Shown here: positions 28,203 through 38,134 of the stretch, in pieces | How the letters are laid out: the number at the start of each line of letters is the position of its first letter | How positions within the stretch are numbered: position 1 is the stretch's first letter | Origin: Pycnococcus provasolii | Taxonomy: Eukaryota > Chlorophyta > Pseudoscourfieldiophyceae > Pseudoscourfieldiales > Pycnococcaceae | Reading direction: 5' to 3' | NCBI GenBank assembly: GCA_938743325.2 | Contig: OW568861.1 | Location: 248,001 to 312,000, forward strand | Length of the DNA stretch: 64,000 bases | Position numbers and translations under genes: made by a program | The notes under the pieces: generated by a model | What the model saw: only the letters and a program-made list of their open reading frames with translations | Told to the model about the DNA's origin: nothing | Database searches by the model: none

Positions 28203-31200
28203 TTAGGGGGATTGCGCTGGGGCATTCTTGTCCGGCGTTCGCCGCATCTTGGCATGCGGTGGCGCCTTGAACGAGCTTGGGGGAGTGTAAAGAGGACTTG
28301 ATGGGTCCTCTTTCGACCCGCCACTGTCTGCACGTGCACGCGTAGCACCTGCCAACTGCTTGCCGGCGCCACCCCATGCAATGCCTCGGCCACTCCCACG
28401 AGCGCGACGGACGCCAGAAAGAGGCATTGGGCGACGAAGCCCGCTCTGGCTCGCCGTGCGATGCATGGCCGGACGTGGAATGCCAGGCGGCGTTTCGCCG
28501 TCGTCGTCGTCGTCGTCGTCATCGTCGTCGTCGCTGCTGCTATCGTCGTCGTGACCTGAGCCGTCGTCGCTGCTGTCGTCGTCGTCGCTGCCATCGCGCA
28601 TTCGCCACCTCTCGCTTCCTTCGCCAGTGTGATCCGTCTGATCCGTCTCGTCACGCGACAAGAGCACGTCACCCTCGATGTCGTCTCCGACGTCCGCCTG
28701 ACGCGGATGCGCACTTGGAGCCCCTTCGCCAGCGCCGCGTCGCTGCGCAACTGTCGCCTGGCGGGCCATTGTGACGATCCTTGGGCGCGTCGCGCTGGAC
28801 CACGTCAGATACGTCGCGCGCAGCTCGAGTTGAGCACGACTGTACGGAAGCAGGTACGGATCGTACGGAAAGAAAATGCCGCTGTTGTGCTCGCCCATCA
28901 GCGCGTCGCGGCTCGCAAGAGGTGGCGTTGCAGAGTGCGCTGGGTCGGCATGCACGCTGCTGCCGCTCCCCTCCGGACGGTGTGCGGCGGATCGTGCGAT
29001 GAAGTCGCACAAAATCCCATACGCGCCAGTTGTCGCAAAGTCCGAAGCGAAGCCAATATCCGAGACGACGCGGCTTCGAAACTCCTCGGCAATGCTAGGA
29101 GGGCAGCCAAGCAGGATGGCATTGCTCGACGTGGTGCCCACCTGCTTGTCTCTGACAAGCACCTGGTTTGCAAGTGCTATGGCCCGCGACACGGCAGCGG
29201 CACCAGCCTCGGAGGTGGCACAGGCGCGAGTTGCACGGAAGCAGAGGATGTATATGGCACCATGGAAAAGAATGCGGTGCAGTCGCTCCACTGGTCCTGT
29301 AATCGTCGCGATATGCGCCATCCAAGCCTCGGCAAGTCCAACGGCATCCGCGTCCTGCACACAAGCCTTGGCGCGCGCGCCGAAGCTCGCGAGATGGCTG
29401 ACAGCGCAGCGCCGCAAGGAGAATGGCATGTGCACATCGAGCGCAATTTGATGAAGACGTCCTACGAAGTGATCGAGGCATGGACGCTGCGCGGGCTGCT
29501 GCTGCCGCTGGATGGTGCCACACACGCGCGACTCGAGGCTGAGCAGGTGAAAGAGTGCGTAGTGCACAAACTTGCACTTGTTGTTTGGCAGCAGCTGCGA
29601 CTCAAAGAGAGGGAAGAGTGACTCGTACGCCTGCCCGACGAAGTGCTGCGCGGCGAAAATGTTGGCATAGCCCTGCAAGGCATCCTGCGCGTCCGACTTG
29701 GGAACCGCATGATCAGCCATGCCGAGATCCTGAGAGTCCGATTTCGTGGCTTGCAGCGCCGCTGACATCGCCACTTCGCAACGCGCACTGACGTGCTCAA
29801 GCAGCAGAGCCATCATTCGATCGAGCTTTGCAACGCTGACGGCAGACGGCGGCTTTTCGCGTGCAGCTGGCTGCCTCGCGCGCCCTTTCATCGCGGCGGC
29901 ACCCTCGCCAAAGCCAGCAACGAGTGGCGACGAACCAGCTACCATGGGAAAGGAGGGCGCGGCGGTGGCACCAAACGCACCGCCCGCGAGATGCTGCTCA
30001 TTCCAGCTCGGCGGCGCGCCGAAGACCATGCCATCGTCGTCGTCGCCGATGTCGTCGTCGTCGTCGTCTTCGTTCACAACAGCCGCGGCGATCGCCGCAT
30101 GTGCGGCTCTCTCCTCCTCCTCCTCGTCGACGTCGAGCTCTTCATTCTCCTCCGCAAGATCCTCCCAGCGCAGCTCGCCATCCACCTCCACGCATTTGGA
30201 AATGAGACGTCTCATAACGTCATCTCGGAGAAGCTTGCCATCTGATTCGTTGACATGGATATTTGACCTCTCACTCGCCGATGTGTAGAGCAACGCATAC
30301 GCAAACAGTTCGCCGAGAGGCTGTCGTCTGTGAGGTGCCTGCCCCGCCATGCCATCAGCCACTGCCCGGTAGAGGCTGGGTGCCGTGCGAATCAACTCAG
30401 CCACGGCACCTGCCCAGCTTTTGCTGACGTCGACTGCTCGGCACATCACCACCGCATCCGCAGCCGCGGTAATGAGTCGATGTACCTCGTCTTCGTTGTT
30501 GTTGTTGTTGGTGGTGTTGTTGGTGGTTGTGGTGGTGGCGGCGGCAGCAGCAGCAGCGGCAGCTTCTTCCATGGAGGTGGGTGCATTCTGCACATTTGTT
30601 GTTGCTGCTGCTGCTGCCTCTGCTGTTCGCAACTCCTGTGCCACGGCTCTTGCTTTCGTCCACAGCGCAGGCGGCGGTGTGGCGTGCGCACAAAGTGCCT
30701 CGACGATGTGCGGTGCAAGGCTTCCATGTGCCGCCGCGAGGTGGCACCAAGAGCCGAGCAGCGCCTCTCGCGTCACGCCTGGAACGTTCCACGGCGAGAT
30801 GGCGAGCCAGTTGTCAACGAAAGCGCGGTGTGCGGGCCTCGTTGTGTCGAAAGCCCCGGCACACGAGCCGAGCGCATCAAGCATTTCGTTCATTCTGAAT
30901 GTGGCGTGCTTCAGAGCTTCCGCTTCGTCTGTCGGTGCTGTCCACGGCAGCGCCCAGATGCCGTAAAGCGTGTTCTGAAGCTCGTCTCTCTTGCTGGTGG
31001 AAGTGTTTTCCGTGGATGCGACACGCACTTCGTCGGCGGTGATGTTTCCCGTTGCTTCCGCAAGTGTCGACGTCATCGTTCGCATCTCAGCCGTGATGGT
31101 TAGTAGCGCTTGCTGCTGCTTGGTGATTGGGTCTTCTGCTGCTTCCGAAGCTGAGGCTTGCTGCTGCTGCAGCTGCTGTGCAGATGGTTGCGGCTGGGTG

Positions 31201-31595
31201 AGTGCGAGCGTCTCCGCGACGAACGACGTGTACGACGACGACGGTTGGCCGTTTGTTGCCGCCGCCGCCATCCCAAAGTGAGAAGACGTTGCGGCGGACA
31301 CCATCCCCGCTGTGAGTGCACCACCACTCGTATGACAAGGCGCATTCACGTGATTCATCAACGCATTCATTTTCTTCTCATCGGCAGCACTTCCGAATAG
31401 TGTTTCACTTTTTGGCATTTGCTTGGCAGCATTCGCATCATCGGAGGCTGAGAAGGGCCACACGACGGCAGAACCCCCCGTAAGGACGGGGGGTAACCCC
31501 TGCGCAAGGACGGCTCCCGCAACGACAGCTCCCGCAGCCACATCACCAGGACCAGGCACAACTGCACCACCGTTAACTGCACCGGTGCAGAGCAT
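28203..31595 (-). CDS. RRN3: RRN3/TIF-IA-like RNA polymerase I initiation factor
   Basis: RRN3 bridges RNA polymerase I and core promoter factors to start rRNA transcription in the nucleolus. The strongest block is LFPLFESQLLPNNKCKFVHY with the following FHLLSL, then CLDHFVGRLHQIA and LRRCAVSHLASFGARAK. IFFPYDPYLLPYS near residue 960 is the C-terminal RRN3 signature. The first 250 residues are low-complexity (Ala, Gln, Asn and Thr runs), and a long Asp/Ser run lies near the C terminus, so the protein is longer (1130 residues) than the usual 600-700. The ATG at 31595 is one choice; the frame continues upstream through a hydrophobic stretch that is probably untranslated. Its stop is 104 bases from that of the phosphatase gene (convergent). 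Confidence 0.88.
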   Translation of the reverse strand: MLCTGAVNGGAVVPGPGDVAAGAVVAGAVLAQGLPPVLTGGSAVVWPFSASDDANAAKQMPKSETLFGSAADEKKMNALMNHVNAPCHTSGGALTAGMVSAATSSHFGMAAAATNGQPSSSYTSFVAETLALTQPQPSAQQLQQQQASASEAAEDPITKQQQALLTITAEMRTMTSTLAEATGNITADEVRVASTENTSTSKRDELQNTLYGIWALPWTAPTDEAEALKHATFRMNEMLDALGSCAGAFDTTRPAHRAFVDNWLAISPWNVPGVTREALLGSWCHLAAAHGSLAPHIVEALCAHATPPPALWTKARAVAQELRTAEAAAAATTNVQNAPTSMEEAAAAAAAAATTTTTNNTTNNNNNEDEVHRLITAAADAVVMCRAVDVSKSWAGAVAELIRTAPSLYRAVADGMAGQAPHRRQPLGELFAYALLYTSASERSNIHVNESDGKLLRDDVMRRLISKCVEVDGELRWEDLAEENEELDVDEEEEERAAHAAIAAAVVNEDDDDDDIGDDDDGMVFGAPPSWNEQHLAGGAFGATAAPSFPMVAGSSPLVAGFGEGAAAMKGRARQPAAREKPPSAVSVAKLDRMMALLLEHVSARCEVAMSAALQATKSDSQDLGMADHAVPKSDAQDALQGYANIFAAQHFVGQAYESLFPLFESQLLPNNKCKFVHYALFHLLSLESRVCGTIQRQQQPAQRPCLDHFVGRLHQIALDVHMPFSLRRCAVSHLASFGARAKACVQDADAVGLAEAWMAHIATITGPVERLHRILFHGAIYILCFRATRACATSEAGAAAVSRAIALANQVLVRDKQVGTTSSNAILLGCPPSIAEEFRSRVVSDIGFASDFATTGAYGILCDFIARSAAHRPEGSGSSVHADPAHSATPPLASRDALMGEHNSGIFFPYDPYLLPYSRAQLELRATYLTWSSATRPRIVTMARQATVAQRRGAGEGAPSAHPRQADVGDDIEGDVLLSRDETDQTDHTGEGSERWRMRDGSDDDDSSDDGSGHDDDSSSDDDDDDDDDDDGETPPGIPRPAMHRTASQSGLRRPMPLSGVRRARGSGRGIAWGGAGKQLAGATRARADSGGSKEDPSSPLYTPPSSFKAPPHAKMRRTPDKNAPAQSP

Positions 31596-32066
31596 GGCGA
31601 CGAGAGTAGTGCTCCCGCAAATGGACGCCAGGAAGTGAGCCCAGAGGCAGAGGCAGAATGAGCAGGAGAGGAGGAGGAGGAAAGCAGGCGAGAAGAAAAA
31701 AAAGAGAAGAGACTGAGAGAGGAGAAAGCGGCTTCGGAAAGGAAAGGAAAAAAAGGGGGTTTGCCACTCTGGTTCCCCTCTCTTTCCCTTTCCCCAGTTC
31801 CCCTCCTCCCATCCCTCCATCCATTGTGGGACCCACCTTCCATCAGGTCTCAGGAGCACAAGCAAAGCATTCCATACTCCAAACCAGGTCTCCAAACCCG
31901 AATCATCATCATCACATGAATGAATGAATGAAACCCCGAACTTCATACAGTACACGCCGTATCGTATCTAAGGAACAGTACATACGGGTAGTGGTTTTCA
32001 TGGACTACGATAGAGTTTTAATGTCGCTATTAGGACGGTCTTTACACGATCTTCTATGAGTAATAC
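31596..32066. promoter_or_regulatory. Spacer: 5' flank of RRN3, 3' flank of uS17
   Basis: There are 471 bases without a supported gene. A purine-rich stretch (31660-31760) precedes TACAGTAC at 31946-31953 and AACAGTAC at 31974-31981. Confidence 0.45.
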
Positions 32067-32549
32067 TTAGAAGGTGGCGAACGCCTTCGCCTGCTCGCTC
32101 GCACCTCCTGCGGGAATCACCTTGAGCACGTTGAAGCGAACCGTCTTGGACAGAGGACGGCACTGACCAATCACAACCTTGTCACCCTCGCGAACGCGGA
32201 AGCACGGGCTCACGTGCGCCGACAGCATCTTGTGGCGCTTCTCGTAACGCTGGTACTTGCGGATGAACTGAAAGTAGTCACGGCGGATGGTGATGGTGCG
32301 CGTCATCTTCGTCGACTTCACCACGCCACTCAAGATACGACCGCGAATGCTGATGTTTCCAGTGAACGGGCACTTCTTGTCGACGTACGTTCCCTCAATG
32401 GCCGAGCGCGGCGTTTTGAAGCCCAGTCCGATGGACTTGTAGTATCGCTTGCCGAACTTGCCCGGAGCAACACTGCTCGCCTTCACATCCTTGCGGAAGC
32501 CGACGTTCACGCCAGTCTGCTTTTGGTATGCCTTTTCGTTTTGGTCCAT
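32067..32549 (-). CDS. RPS11: Ribosomal protein uS17 (S11), small subunit
   Basis: The 160-residue protein starts [11 protein letters not shown] at 32549, which matches the usual N terminus of eukaryotic S11. The core blocks [57 protein letters not shown] and [20 protein letters not shown] are typical. A short insertion (about 12-30) lies where plant S11 has a variable segment. The frame continues upstream to 32777 but is not conserved there. A perfect donor GTAAGT on this strand at 33031-33036 and an acceptor six bases before the ATG (32556) suggest a 481-nt intron in the 5' leader. Confidence 0.96.
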   Translation of the reverse strand: MDQNEKAYQKQTGVNVGFRKDVKASSVAPGKFGKRYYKSIGLGFKTPRSAIEGTYVDKKCPFTGNISIRGRILSGVVKSTKMTRTITIRRDYFQFIRKYQRYEKRHKMLSAHVSPCFRVREGDKVVIGQCRPLSKTVRFNVLKVIPAGGASEQAKAFATF

Positions 32550-32555
32550 CTTGTT

Positions 32556-33036
32556 CTGTTCATGGGGTTGTAACGGGGTATTGGGTTTCGTGTGAGCACG
32601 TATGTTCGTCCAAGAGTTTCCCCGCGCGCTCCACTTGCACGTTCTAATAATCACCACACCCACACAACTACCGCCGACGCCGACGCCGCCAGCGACTCGG
32701 CACTGGAAGCGGCACACACGAAGCTTGACGACAAACACGGTCATCTTTCTCCGCCGAGCGGGAACGAACGAGAGCATGGTGCACTTGACTTTCCCTGATT
32801 CACATACGAAAGGAACCAGTCGTCAACACCAGCTGACGCGCGTCGCACCGCCACCCACACGCACGCCGGGATCCCGTCGCTCTGATCGCGCGCACGCAAG
32901 CAAGCCCGCTCGCCCGGGGACTATGGCGAGTATAAAACACCACACCCTGAGTATCCATCGCAAAAGCGTCGCGTTGCGAACCATGAGCCCAAGACCACTA
33001 AGCCCAAGACACGACAGACATACAGAGAGCACTTAC
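32556..33036 (-). other. Candidate 5' leader intron of the uS17 gene
   Basis: GTAGGTAAGTGC on the minus strand (donor at 33036) and CATGAACAG just before AACAAG-ATG (acceptor at 32556) fit splice consensus. If real, the uS17 transcript would begin near 33050-33150, next to the eS7 promoter, and the two genes would share one bidirectional promoter. A TATA-like word lies at 32933 inside this stretch. This is inference only. Confidence 0.4.
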
Positions 33037-33139
33037 CTACACAGACAATGGAGTTGAAAAGTATAGCGTACAGAGAGGGCAGTGGTACCGAGGGGGGAGA
33101 GACCACCCAGAACACCTTACACGGCGGCGGGTGGTCGTG

Positions 33140-33172
33140 CCCGTGGACTTGGGGAGCAACCGGTATCCCCCC
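33140..33172 (+). promoter_or_regulatory. Composite ribosomal-protein promoter element (eS7)
   Basis: CCCGTGGACTTGGGGA (33140-33155) is followed by AACCGGTATCCCCCC (33158-33172), leaving 107 bases to the eS7 ATG. Both words recur upstream of eL18 at 34803-34842. Confidence 0.6.
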
Positions 33173-33279
33173 GACCCGAACCACCGGGGCGGCGGCTCTT
33201 CTTCTCCTCCCTGTCCCCCACCTCCCAGGTCTGCGGGAAAAGTTTTGCATTCCTCACGCACACATTTACACAGCGAGCC

Positions 33280-33852
33280 ATGGCGTCTCAGTTCACGGCG
33301 CGCAAGAAGATTGTCAAGGCTGCGGGTGAGCCGGACGACTTCGAGCAGACGGTCGCGCAGGCGATCTTCGACTTGGAGGCGACAAACACGGAGCTCAAGG
33401 GCGACCTGCGCGAGCTGTACATCACGTCCGCCAAGGAGGTTGACATCAGCGCCTCGCGCAAGGCGATCGTCGTGCAGGTCCCGTTCCGCCTGCTCAAGCC
33501 CTTCCACAAGATCCAGCAGCGTCTTGTGCGCGAGCTTGAGAAGAAGTTCAGCGGGAAGGATGTTGTTATCGTCGCGGCGAGGCGCATCATGCAGAAGCCC
33601 ACCACGGGAATCTCCAACGCACGCCCACGCAGCCGCACGCTCACTGCGGTGCACGAGGCGATCTTGGAGGACCTCGTTTACCCTACGGAGATTGTCGGAA
33701 AGCGCATTCGCTACAAGCTTGACGGAAGCAAGCTGCTGAAGGTGTACTTGGACCCGAAGGACAGGAACACGACCGAATACAAACTTGAGACGTTCGCCGG
33801 CGTCTACAAGCGCCTGACGGGCAAGGATGTCGTTTTTGAGTTCGAGGTGTAA
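33280..33852 (+). CDS. RPS7: Ribosomal protein eS7, small subunit
   Basis: The 190-residue protein starts [17 protein letters not shown] at 33280. Blocks [83 protein letters not shown] and [17 protein letters not shown] are the signature of eS7. The length is normal. The frame is open upstream to 33082 but that part is not conserved. The gene diverges from uS17 and converges on eL18. Confidence 0.97.
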   Translation: MASQFTARKKIVKAAGEPDDFEQTVAQAIFDLEATNTELKGDLRELYITSAKEVDISASRKAIVVQVPFRLLKPFHKIQQRLVRELEKKFSGKDVVIVAARRIMQKPTTGISNARPRSRTLTAVHEAILEDLVYPTEIVGKRIRYKLDGSKLLKVYLDPKDRNTTEYKLETFAGVYKRLTGKDVVFEFEV

Positions 33853-34135
33853 AAGAGAAATAGAAGCCGACTTCACCTTCAAAAACATAATACTTCTTAG
33901 AGACTACGACGATAGAGATGGCGCCCCTTTTGTCTCCAAAAACTACAAACAGTCCGCCAAACTCGTCCAAACAACCCACACGGAGAAGTTCACATTTTTT
34001 TGATTGTCGACCACAGTCCAACCTCACGCGACCCGAAGAACGACGTTGAAAAAAAAGGAAAGGCGGCACATGCCTCTTCTTTTACATAGGGAGAAGAACA
34101 GCACACACAACCCCTCCGTCGCAAACAAAAGGCGC

Positions 34136-34696
34136 TTACGCCTTGTATCCACGGCTCTTACGGCGACCGCGCGCCTTCTCGAACTTGCGTCCCTTAGCGC
34201 GCACGTACGGCTTGGTGCTGCTGTGCGGCACACCAGGAGCACGTCCGAAGTGCTTGAGCGCCTCGCGATCCTTCGTGCCCCTCAGCAAGACTGTGTTCGC
34301 ACCCTTCGGCGCGATGAGCGCCAGCTGGTCGAAGGTCAGAATCTCTCCGCCCGCCTTTTCGATGCGCGCGCGCGCCGTCTCCGAGAAGCCAAGGGCGCAG
34401 ATGCGCAGCTTCGGCACATCGAACGTTCGCACGTCATCGGTAACCTTACCCACAATCACCGCGATCTTTCCGTCCTGACCCTTCATGTGGTCGATGAGCT
34501 TGGACAGCGAGAGCGGCGGCTTGTTTGTGCGGCTCATGAAGAGGCGGTGCAGCACAACCTTGTTGAAGTTGCTCTCCGCGCGGCGCACGAGGAACTTGTA
34601 GAGCTTCACCAGGAGCTGCAGGTACACGTTGTTTGAGTTCGGCGCATCTTTTGTTGTGTGCTTGTTGCGGCCTCCCGCCTTGAGGTCGATGCCCAT
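34136..34696 (-). CDS. RPL18: Ribosomal protein eL18, large subunit
   Basis: The 186-residue protein starts [16 protein letters not shown], the usual eL18 N terminus. [56 protein letters not shown] and [18 protein letters not shown] are conserved, and the protein ends in the basic [10 protein letters not shown]. The length is normal. It converges on eS7 with 283 bases between the stops; that spacer holds no further gene. Confidence 0.97.
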   Translation of the reverse strand: MGIDLKAGGRNKHTTKDAPNSNNVYLQLLVKLYKFLVRRAESNFNKVVLHRLFMSRTNKPPLSLSKLIDHMKGQDGKIAVIVGKVTDDVRTFDVPKLRICALGFSETARARIEKAGGEILTFDQLALIAPKGANTVLLRGTKDREALKHFGRAPGVPHSSTKPYVRAKGRKFEKARGRRKSRGYKA

Positions 34697-35281
34697 CTTT
34701 CTCTCTCTCCGGAAAGACGCCAGGAATGGACGAGGGCGAAGAGCTCAATGCCGGGGGGGGCAGCACCAAGACGGCGGCGGGGTCGCGACCTCGACCTCGA
34801 CCGGGGGATACCGGTTCGAGACCAAACCCGTGGACTTGGGGACGAAAATCCTTCCAAATTTTCTGGTCGGTGAGGGGATTCCTCCGTGAACGAGTACAAT
34901 GGACTTTGGATTTGGCGTGTTTTTCAGTTGGGGGTTTACCTTTCATTTCAGTTGGGGGTTTACCTTGGCAATTTTCCAAGGGGGGGATTGGAAATTTTGT
35001 TTGACCTTCGTGTTCGGGCCCGATTTGCTTTTTTATCTCGAGACTCCGGGCAGCCGGGGCCTTGCATGCAAGGGGAAGTTGCAAAAGGCTCGCAAGCCTG
35101 GCATGCGAGCGAGCCTCATCACTTTTGCCCCCTTCACAGACAGGTGACAGGACAGGAAAGTCACAGATGACATCATGATGTATGTATGTAAATTATATGT
35201 TTGTTTTTTCTTGTTTTCTGTTTTTCAATTGATATGACCCAAACATACACCAACCCAAAAGTAGCAGACTTCTGCCATCTA
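34697..35281. promoter_or_regulatory. Spacer: 5' flank of eL18, 3' flank of Tectonic
   Basis: This 585-bp spacer has no supported gene. Near eL18 it holds the composite promoter element (34803-34842). A 23-24-bp direct repeat, ttcagttgggggtttacctt, occurs twice in tandem (about 34924-34970). Short GCAAG-rich doublets lie near 35060-35110. Confidence 0.5.
34803..34842 (-). promoter_or_regulatory. Composite ribosomal-protein promoter element (eL18)
   Basis: Read on the gene's strand, TCCCCAAGTCCACGGG (34827-34842) is followed after ten bases by AACCGGTATCCCCC (34803-34816), leaving 106 bases to the ATG. The second word has the same orientation and distance as in eS7. The first word is inverted relative to eS7. 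Confidence 0.6.
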
Positions 35282-37444
35282 CTACCTTCGATTGTGCAAG
35301 ATGCTGCAAGATGATGCCGACGACGCCGCCAGCAAGCTCATGAACGCAACGAACAAAAGCGGTGGCGTGCTTGTTTTCGACGAAGCAGCGGATGTCAAAA
35401 ACGGGTAGAAAAAGTCGCCAGGAAGTGGGCTCGACAGCGGAGGACTTGCAGGACGCACGAACCCCGCGTCGCCCTGAACCTGAGGCACAAAACGCACCGT
35501 TTGTGTTAGCTGGAAAGACTGCTGCTGCAGACCACCCGCGCCACCACGACGCCATCGCCATGTGCCGTACACGGGCTTAAGCGTCACGTACGAAATCTTC
35601 GACTGCGGCGTATCCGCGTCGCCAACGAGAGCAGTCAAAAACACCACATCAACGCCAGTGACCACATTTGAGCACGAAAGCTCGCTCCCATCCCAGCTCA
35701 TGGCCTTCGTACTCGTCAGGCCGCTCGACTCCACCTTCACCCAGTCCGCCACATTCGTCGCCATGCTGTTGCCCCATCGGCCGACGTACGTGCCATTCGT
35801 GGATGTGGTGAGGGCGTAGAGAACCTGAAACGGCAGCGACATGCTGCCGCTCGGAAATGCAGATCCGCTACCCGCCAGCAGCTGCAGGTAGTAGCCCTGC
35901 AGCGACATGCCGCCCGAACTTCCCTGGCAGAAACTGCGAAGGGCATTCTCCGACATGGGCACCGAGCACGACGCCGCCGTGTCAGCACCAAACGCAACCG
36001 CGCTCAGGCTATTCCCGAATGCGCAGAGACCACCACCCATCGGCAGCGCTCGCATCAGGGGAAAGCCGCCGGGGAACTGGCTCACGGCATTTTTCGCCGT
36101 TGCCGCGTCACGAGCCGACGCGCCAGCCAGAACCGGGCGACCGGTGATGTAGCCGGGCGAGCCACTCTGAGGACGAGCATTTTCCCGCTGCTGCGCTGAC
36201 GTGTAGAAGCGCGCCGCGAACGTCACACGCACGGAGGATCCGAGCGGGACATCTGAGACGACGGCATGCGCCTGCACGGACGTCACCGTCCCACTGCCAT
36301 CGTGGTAGACGATGTACTCAAACTGAGTCAGCACGTCACGGCACGTGCTGCCAGCAATACTAGGCGATACGGCGTCGCTTAGCTCGGACGTGTACGCGTC
36401 GTCGAAGTACGCCGCGCCAGCCGCCGTTGGCTTGCCGGTGGAAGAGGAGCTGCGACGCATCAAAGACCCAAGTGTGATGTTCGTGTAGTCCGATCCTGGT
36501 GTCATGATTGCCGACGTCGACGATGCGCCATCGATCAGCGGCGATGCAAGTGGCGTCTTCGCGATCAGCAGGTCAGTCGTGTAGAGAGTGACATCAAGAA
36601 CTGATCCGGAAGTGCAGGCACCAGGTGAAGCGGCGACGAAGCATCCGTCCGCTATCGTGGACAGGTCCTGCGCGTGCATCGCGCCACGCCAGCTCGGCTC
36701 GGACTGCATAAATCCCAGGCGCGTCGACGCGTCGCAGCTCGTGCCTGCGAGGCCGGCACTCGGTATGTTCAGGAAGTCGCCTCGCGTGTACATGCCGTTG
36801 GGCAACTTTCGCAGAATTGGCAGCCCCGCTCCAACCTTGTATTTAGAGTCGCTCTGCGCCAGCGTCGTCGTTCTCGCAAAGCTCGTCTTCGTCTCCGCGA
36901 GCGCGGTTGCGAGCGTGGTGGACGATGCTGGTCCTGGGTCTTTGAAGAATCGCCCAAGTAACGGGTTGTTGTCCTGCAGGATGCACATGAGAGTGGCTGC
37001 GAAGAACTCGTCTTTCGCCTCCACCTTGCGCACCGCCGCGAGGCTTGAGCTCGACGGCAGATTCACCTCGGCGACAGCGGAGTCGGCCACACAGTACTCG
37101 AGCTGCGGCGTGTTGATGCCCTCGGGCAGGCAGAAGGAGAAGAGCGACTTCTCAGACGCCGAGCAGTCTGCATCGCAGCAGCAGTTGGCTGTGCATGCTC
37201 CCTCCTGCGCGTCGCAGGTGCACGCCCCAGGCGCCGTCACTTTCACCTTGGTTTCCTGCGGTTCCGCGGGCACGTTGTTCCAGTTGATGCCCAGCATCCC
37301 CGAGGCAGTCGCCTGATATGTCGTCAGCGAAGCAGCTGTCGTCGTACTAGTCGTCGGCGCTTCCGTCGTCGTCGTTGGATCTTGCGCCGTCGTCACCGTC
37401 ACAAGTACGAAGAGCGCCGCGAGGAGTAGATGCAGACGTTTCAT
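35282..37444 (-). CDS. Tectonic-family protein
   Basis: Tectonics are secreted or membrane proteins of the ciliary transition zone in animals. From the ATG at 37444 the protein has 720 residues. A signal peptide (1-20) precedes a Thr-rich stretch. The family Cys motif reads CTCDAQEGACTANCCCDADC (75-94), followed by SFCLPEG. The block SGSPGYITGRPVLAG matches the conserved PGYIxGxPVLAG of tectonics. A hydrophobic segment near the C terminus (PPLLFVAFMSLLAA) may anchor it. The length is close to that of animal tectonics (600-700). It implies a gated transition zone and hence a flagellum at some life stage. Confidence 0.88.
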   Translation of the reverse strand: MKRLHLLLAALFVLVTVTTAQDPTTTTEAPTTSTTTAASLTTYQATASGMLGINWNNVPAEPQETKVKVTAPGACTCDAQEGACTANCCCDADCSASEKSLFSFCLPEGINTPQLEYCVADSAVAEVNLPSSSSLAAVRKVEAKDEFFAATLMCILQDNNPLLGRFFKDPGPASSTTLATALAETKTSFARTTTLAQSDSKYKVGAGLPILRKLPNGMYTRGDFLNIPSAGLAGTSCDASTRLGFMQSEPSWRGAMHAQDLSTIADGCFVAASPGACTSGSVLDVTLYTTDLLIAKTPLASPLIDGASSTSAIMTPGSDYTNITLGSLMRRSSSSTGKPTAAGAAYFDDAYTSELSDAVSPSIAGSTCRDVLTQFEYIVYHDGSGTVTSVQAHAVVSDVPLGSSVRVTFAARFYTSAQQRENARPQSGSPGYITGRPVLAGASARDAATAKNAVSQFPGGFPLMRALPMGGGLCAFGNSLSAVAFGADTAASCSVPMSENALRSFCQGSSGGMSLQGYYLQLLAGSGSAFPSGSMSLPFQVLYALTTSTNGTYVGRWGNSMATNVADWVKVESSGLTSTKAMSWDGSELSCSNVVTGVDVVFLTALVGDADTPQSKISYVTLKPVYGTWRWRRGGAGGLQQQSFQLTQTVRFVPQVQGDAGFVRPASPPLSSPLPGDFFYPFLTSAASSKTSTPPLLFVAFMSLLAASSASSCSILHNRR

Positions 37445-38134
37445 CGTCACTCGCGCGTTAAGGCGAACGTGAAGCGGGGTTGTCGTCCACATCAAACCAA
37501 ATCCTAGCTTAAGCAAAGGCCTTAGCTGCACGCTGCTCGGCCGCCAGGAATAACAATGCAGATGCAAGCTACACTACTTGCAAGGCGAAGAAACCAAAGC
37601 GCGAGGCGAGGCCGGCAGGTGCTGATGAGTGAAAAACAGGTGCTAATGCGCGGAAATAAATGGGTCGAAATGGGACCCCGCCGAGGGAAATGAATGGCAG
37701 GGTTTATGTTTACGCGCGAAAACCAGAGCCAGAGGGGGAAAACATCTCTCCTTATGGGTCTATGGGTGGATCCCCAATAAAATGCCAGGCACATACATGG
37801 CCATCCATTTTATCGTAGCATTTTGAACTTGTACAACATCGACCTTTGTCATCGTGTCATCGTGTGGGATCATGGCATTGGTCACTGTAGGGTGGTACAA
37901 CTGTGGTACAACATCATCAACATCATTGCCACCTACTTAGGTTTGCCACCTTCCCCACCTTGGCCTCCTGTTTACTTTTTATCACGGTAGGAAGGCCACC
38001 TTCCTACCGGTACCGGTACTTGGTTTCGCACACGTTCGCAATTTGAAAACGCGCAGAGACCTCCTGTGCTCTATCCGAATCATCCTTAACAAAAAAAGGT
38101 ATCACAGTACCCGTACATAGTAGAGTAGATATAA
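37445..38134. promoter_or_regulatory. Divergent spacer between the Tectonic and ubiquitin-like genes
   Basis: There are 690 bases without a supported gene. A hairpin with arms GGTAGGAAGG and CCTTCCTACC around three bases lies at 37986-38008, and CACAGTAC at 38103-38110, 25 bases before the ATG at 38135. CATCGTG and ACAACATC doublets lie near 37848-37925. Confidence 0.5.
37986..38008. repeat. Inverted repeat able to form a tight hairpin
   Basis: GGTAGGAAGG and CCTTCCTACC are perfect complements across a 3-base loop (cca). The same stem occurs with a 14-base loop at 20295-20330. The adjoining ccggtaccggtac is also palindromic. Confidence 0.75.

Noticed and set aside
31596-31955. Upstream extension of the RRN3 frame with a hydrophobic leader
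   Set aside because: RRN3 is a soluble nuclear protein. The extension is low-complexity, and a good ATG lies at 31595.
34803-34825. GGTTCGAGACC, a perfect tRNA B-box word
   Set aside because: No T-stem, no A box and no acceptor stem can be drawn around it. It lies at the ribosomal protein promoter element.
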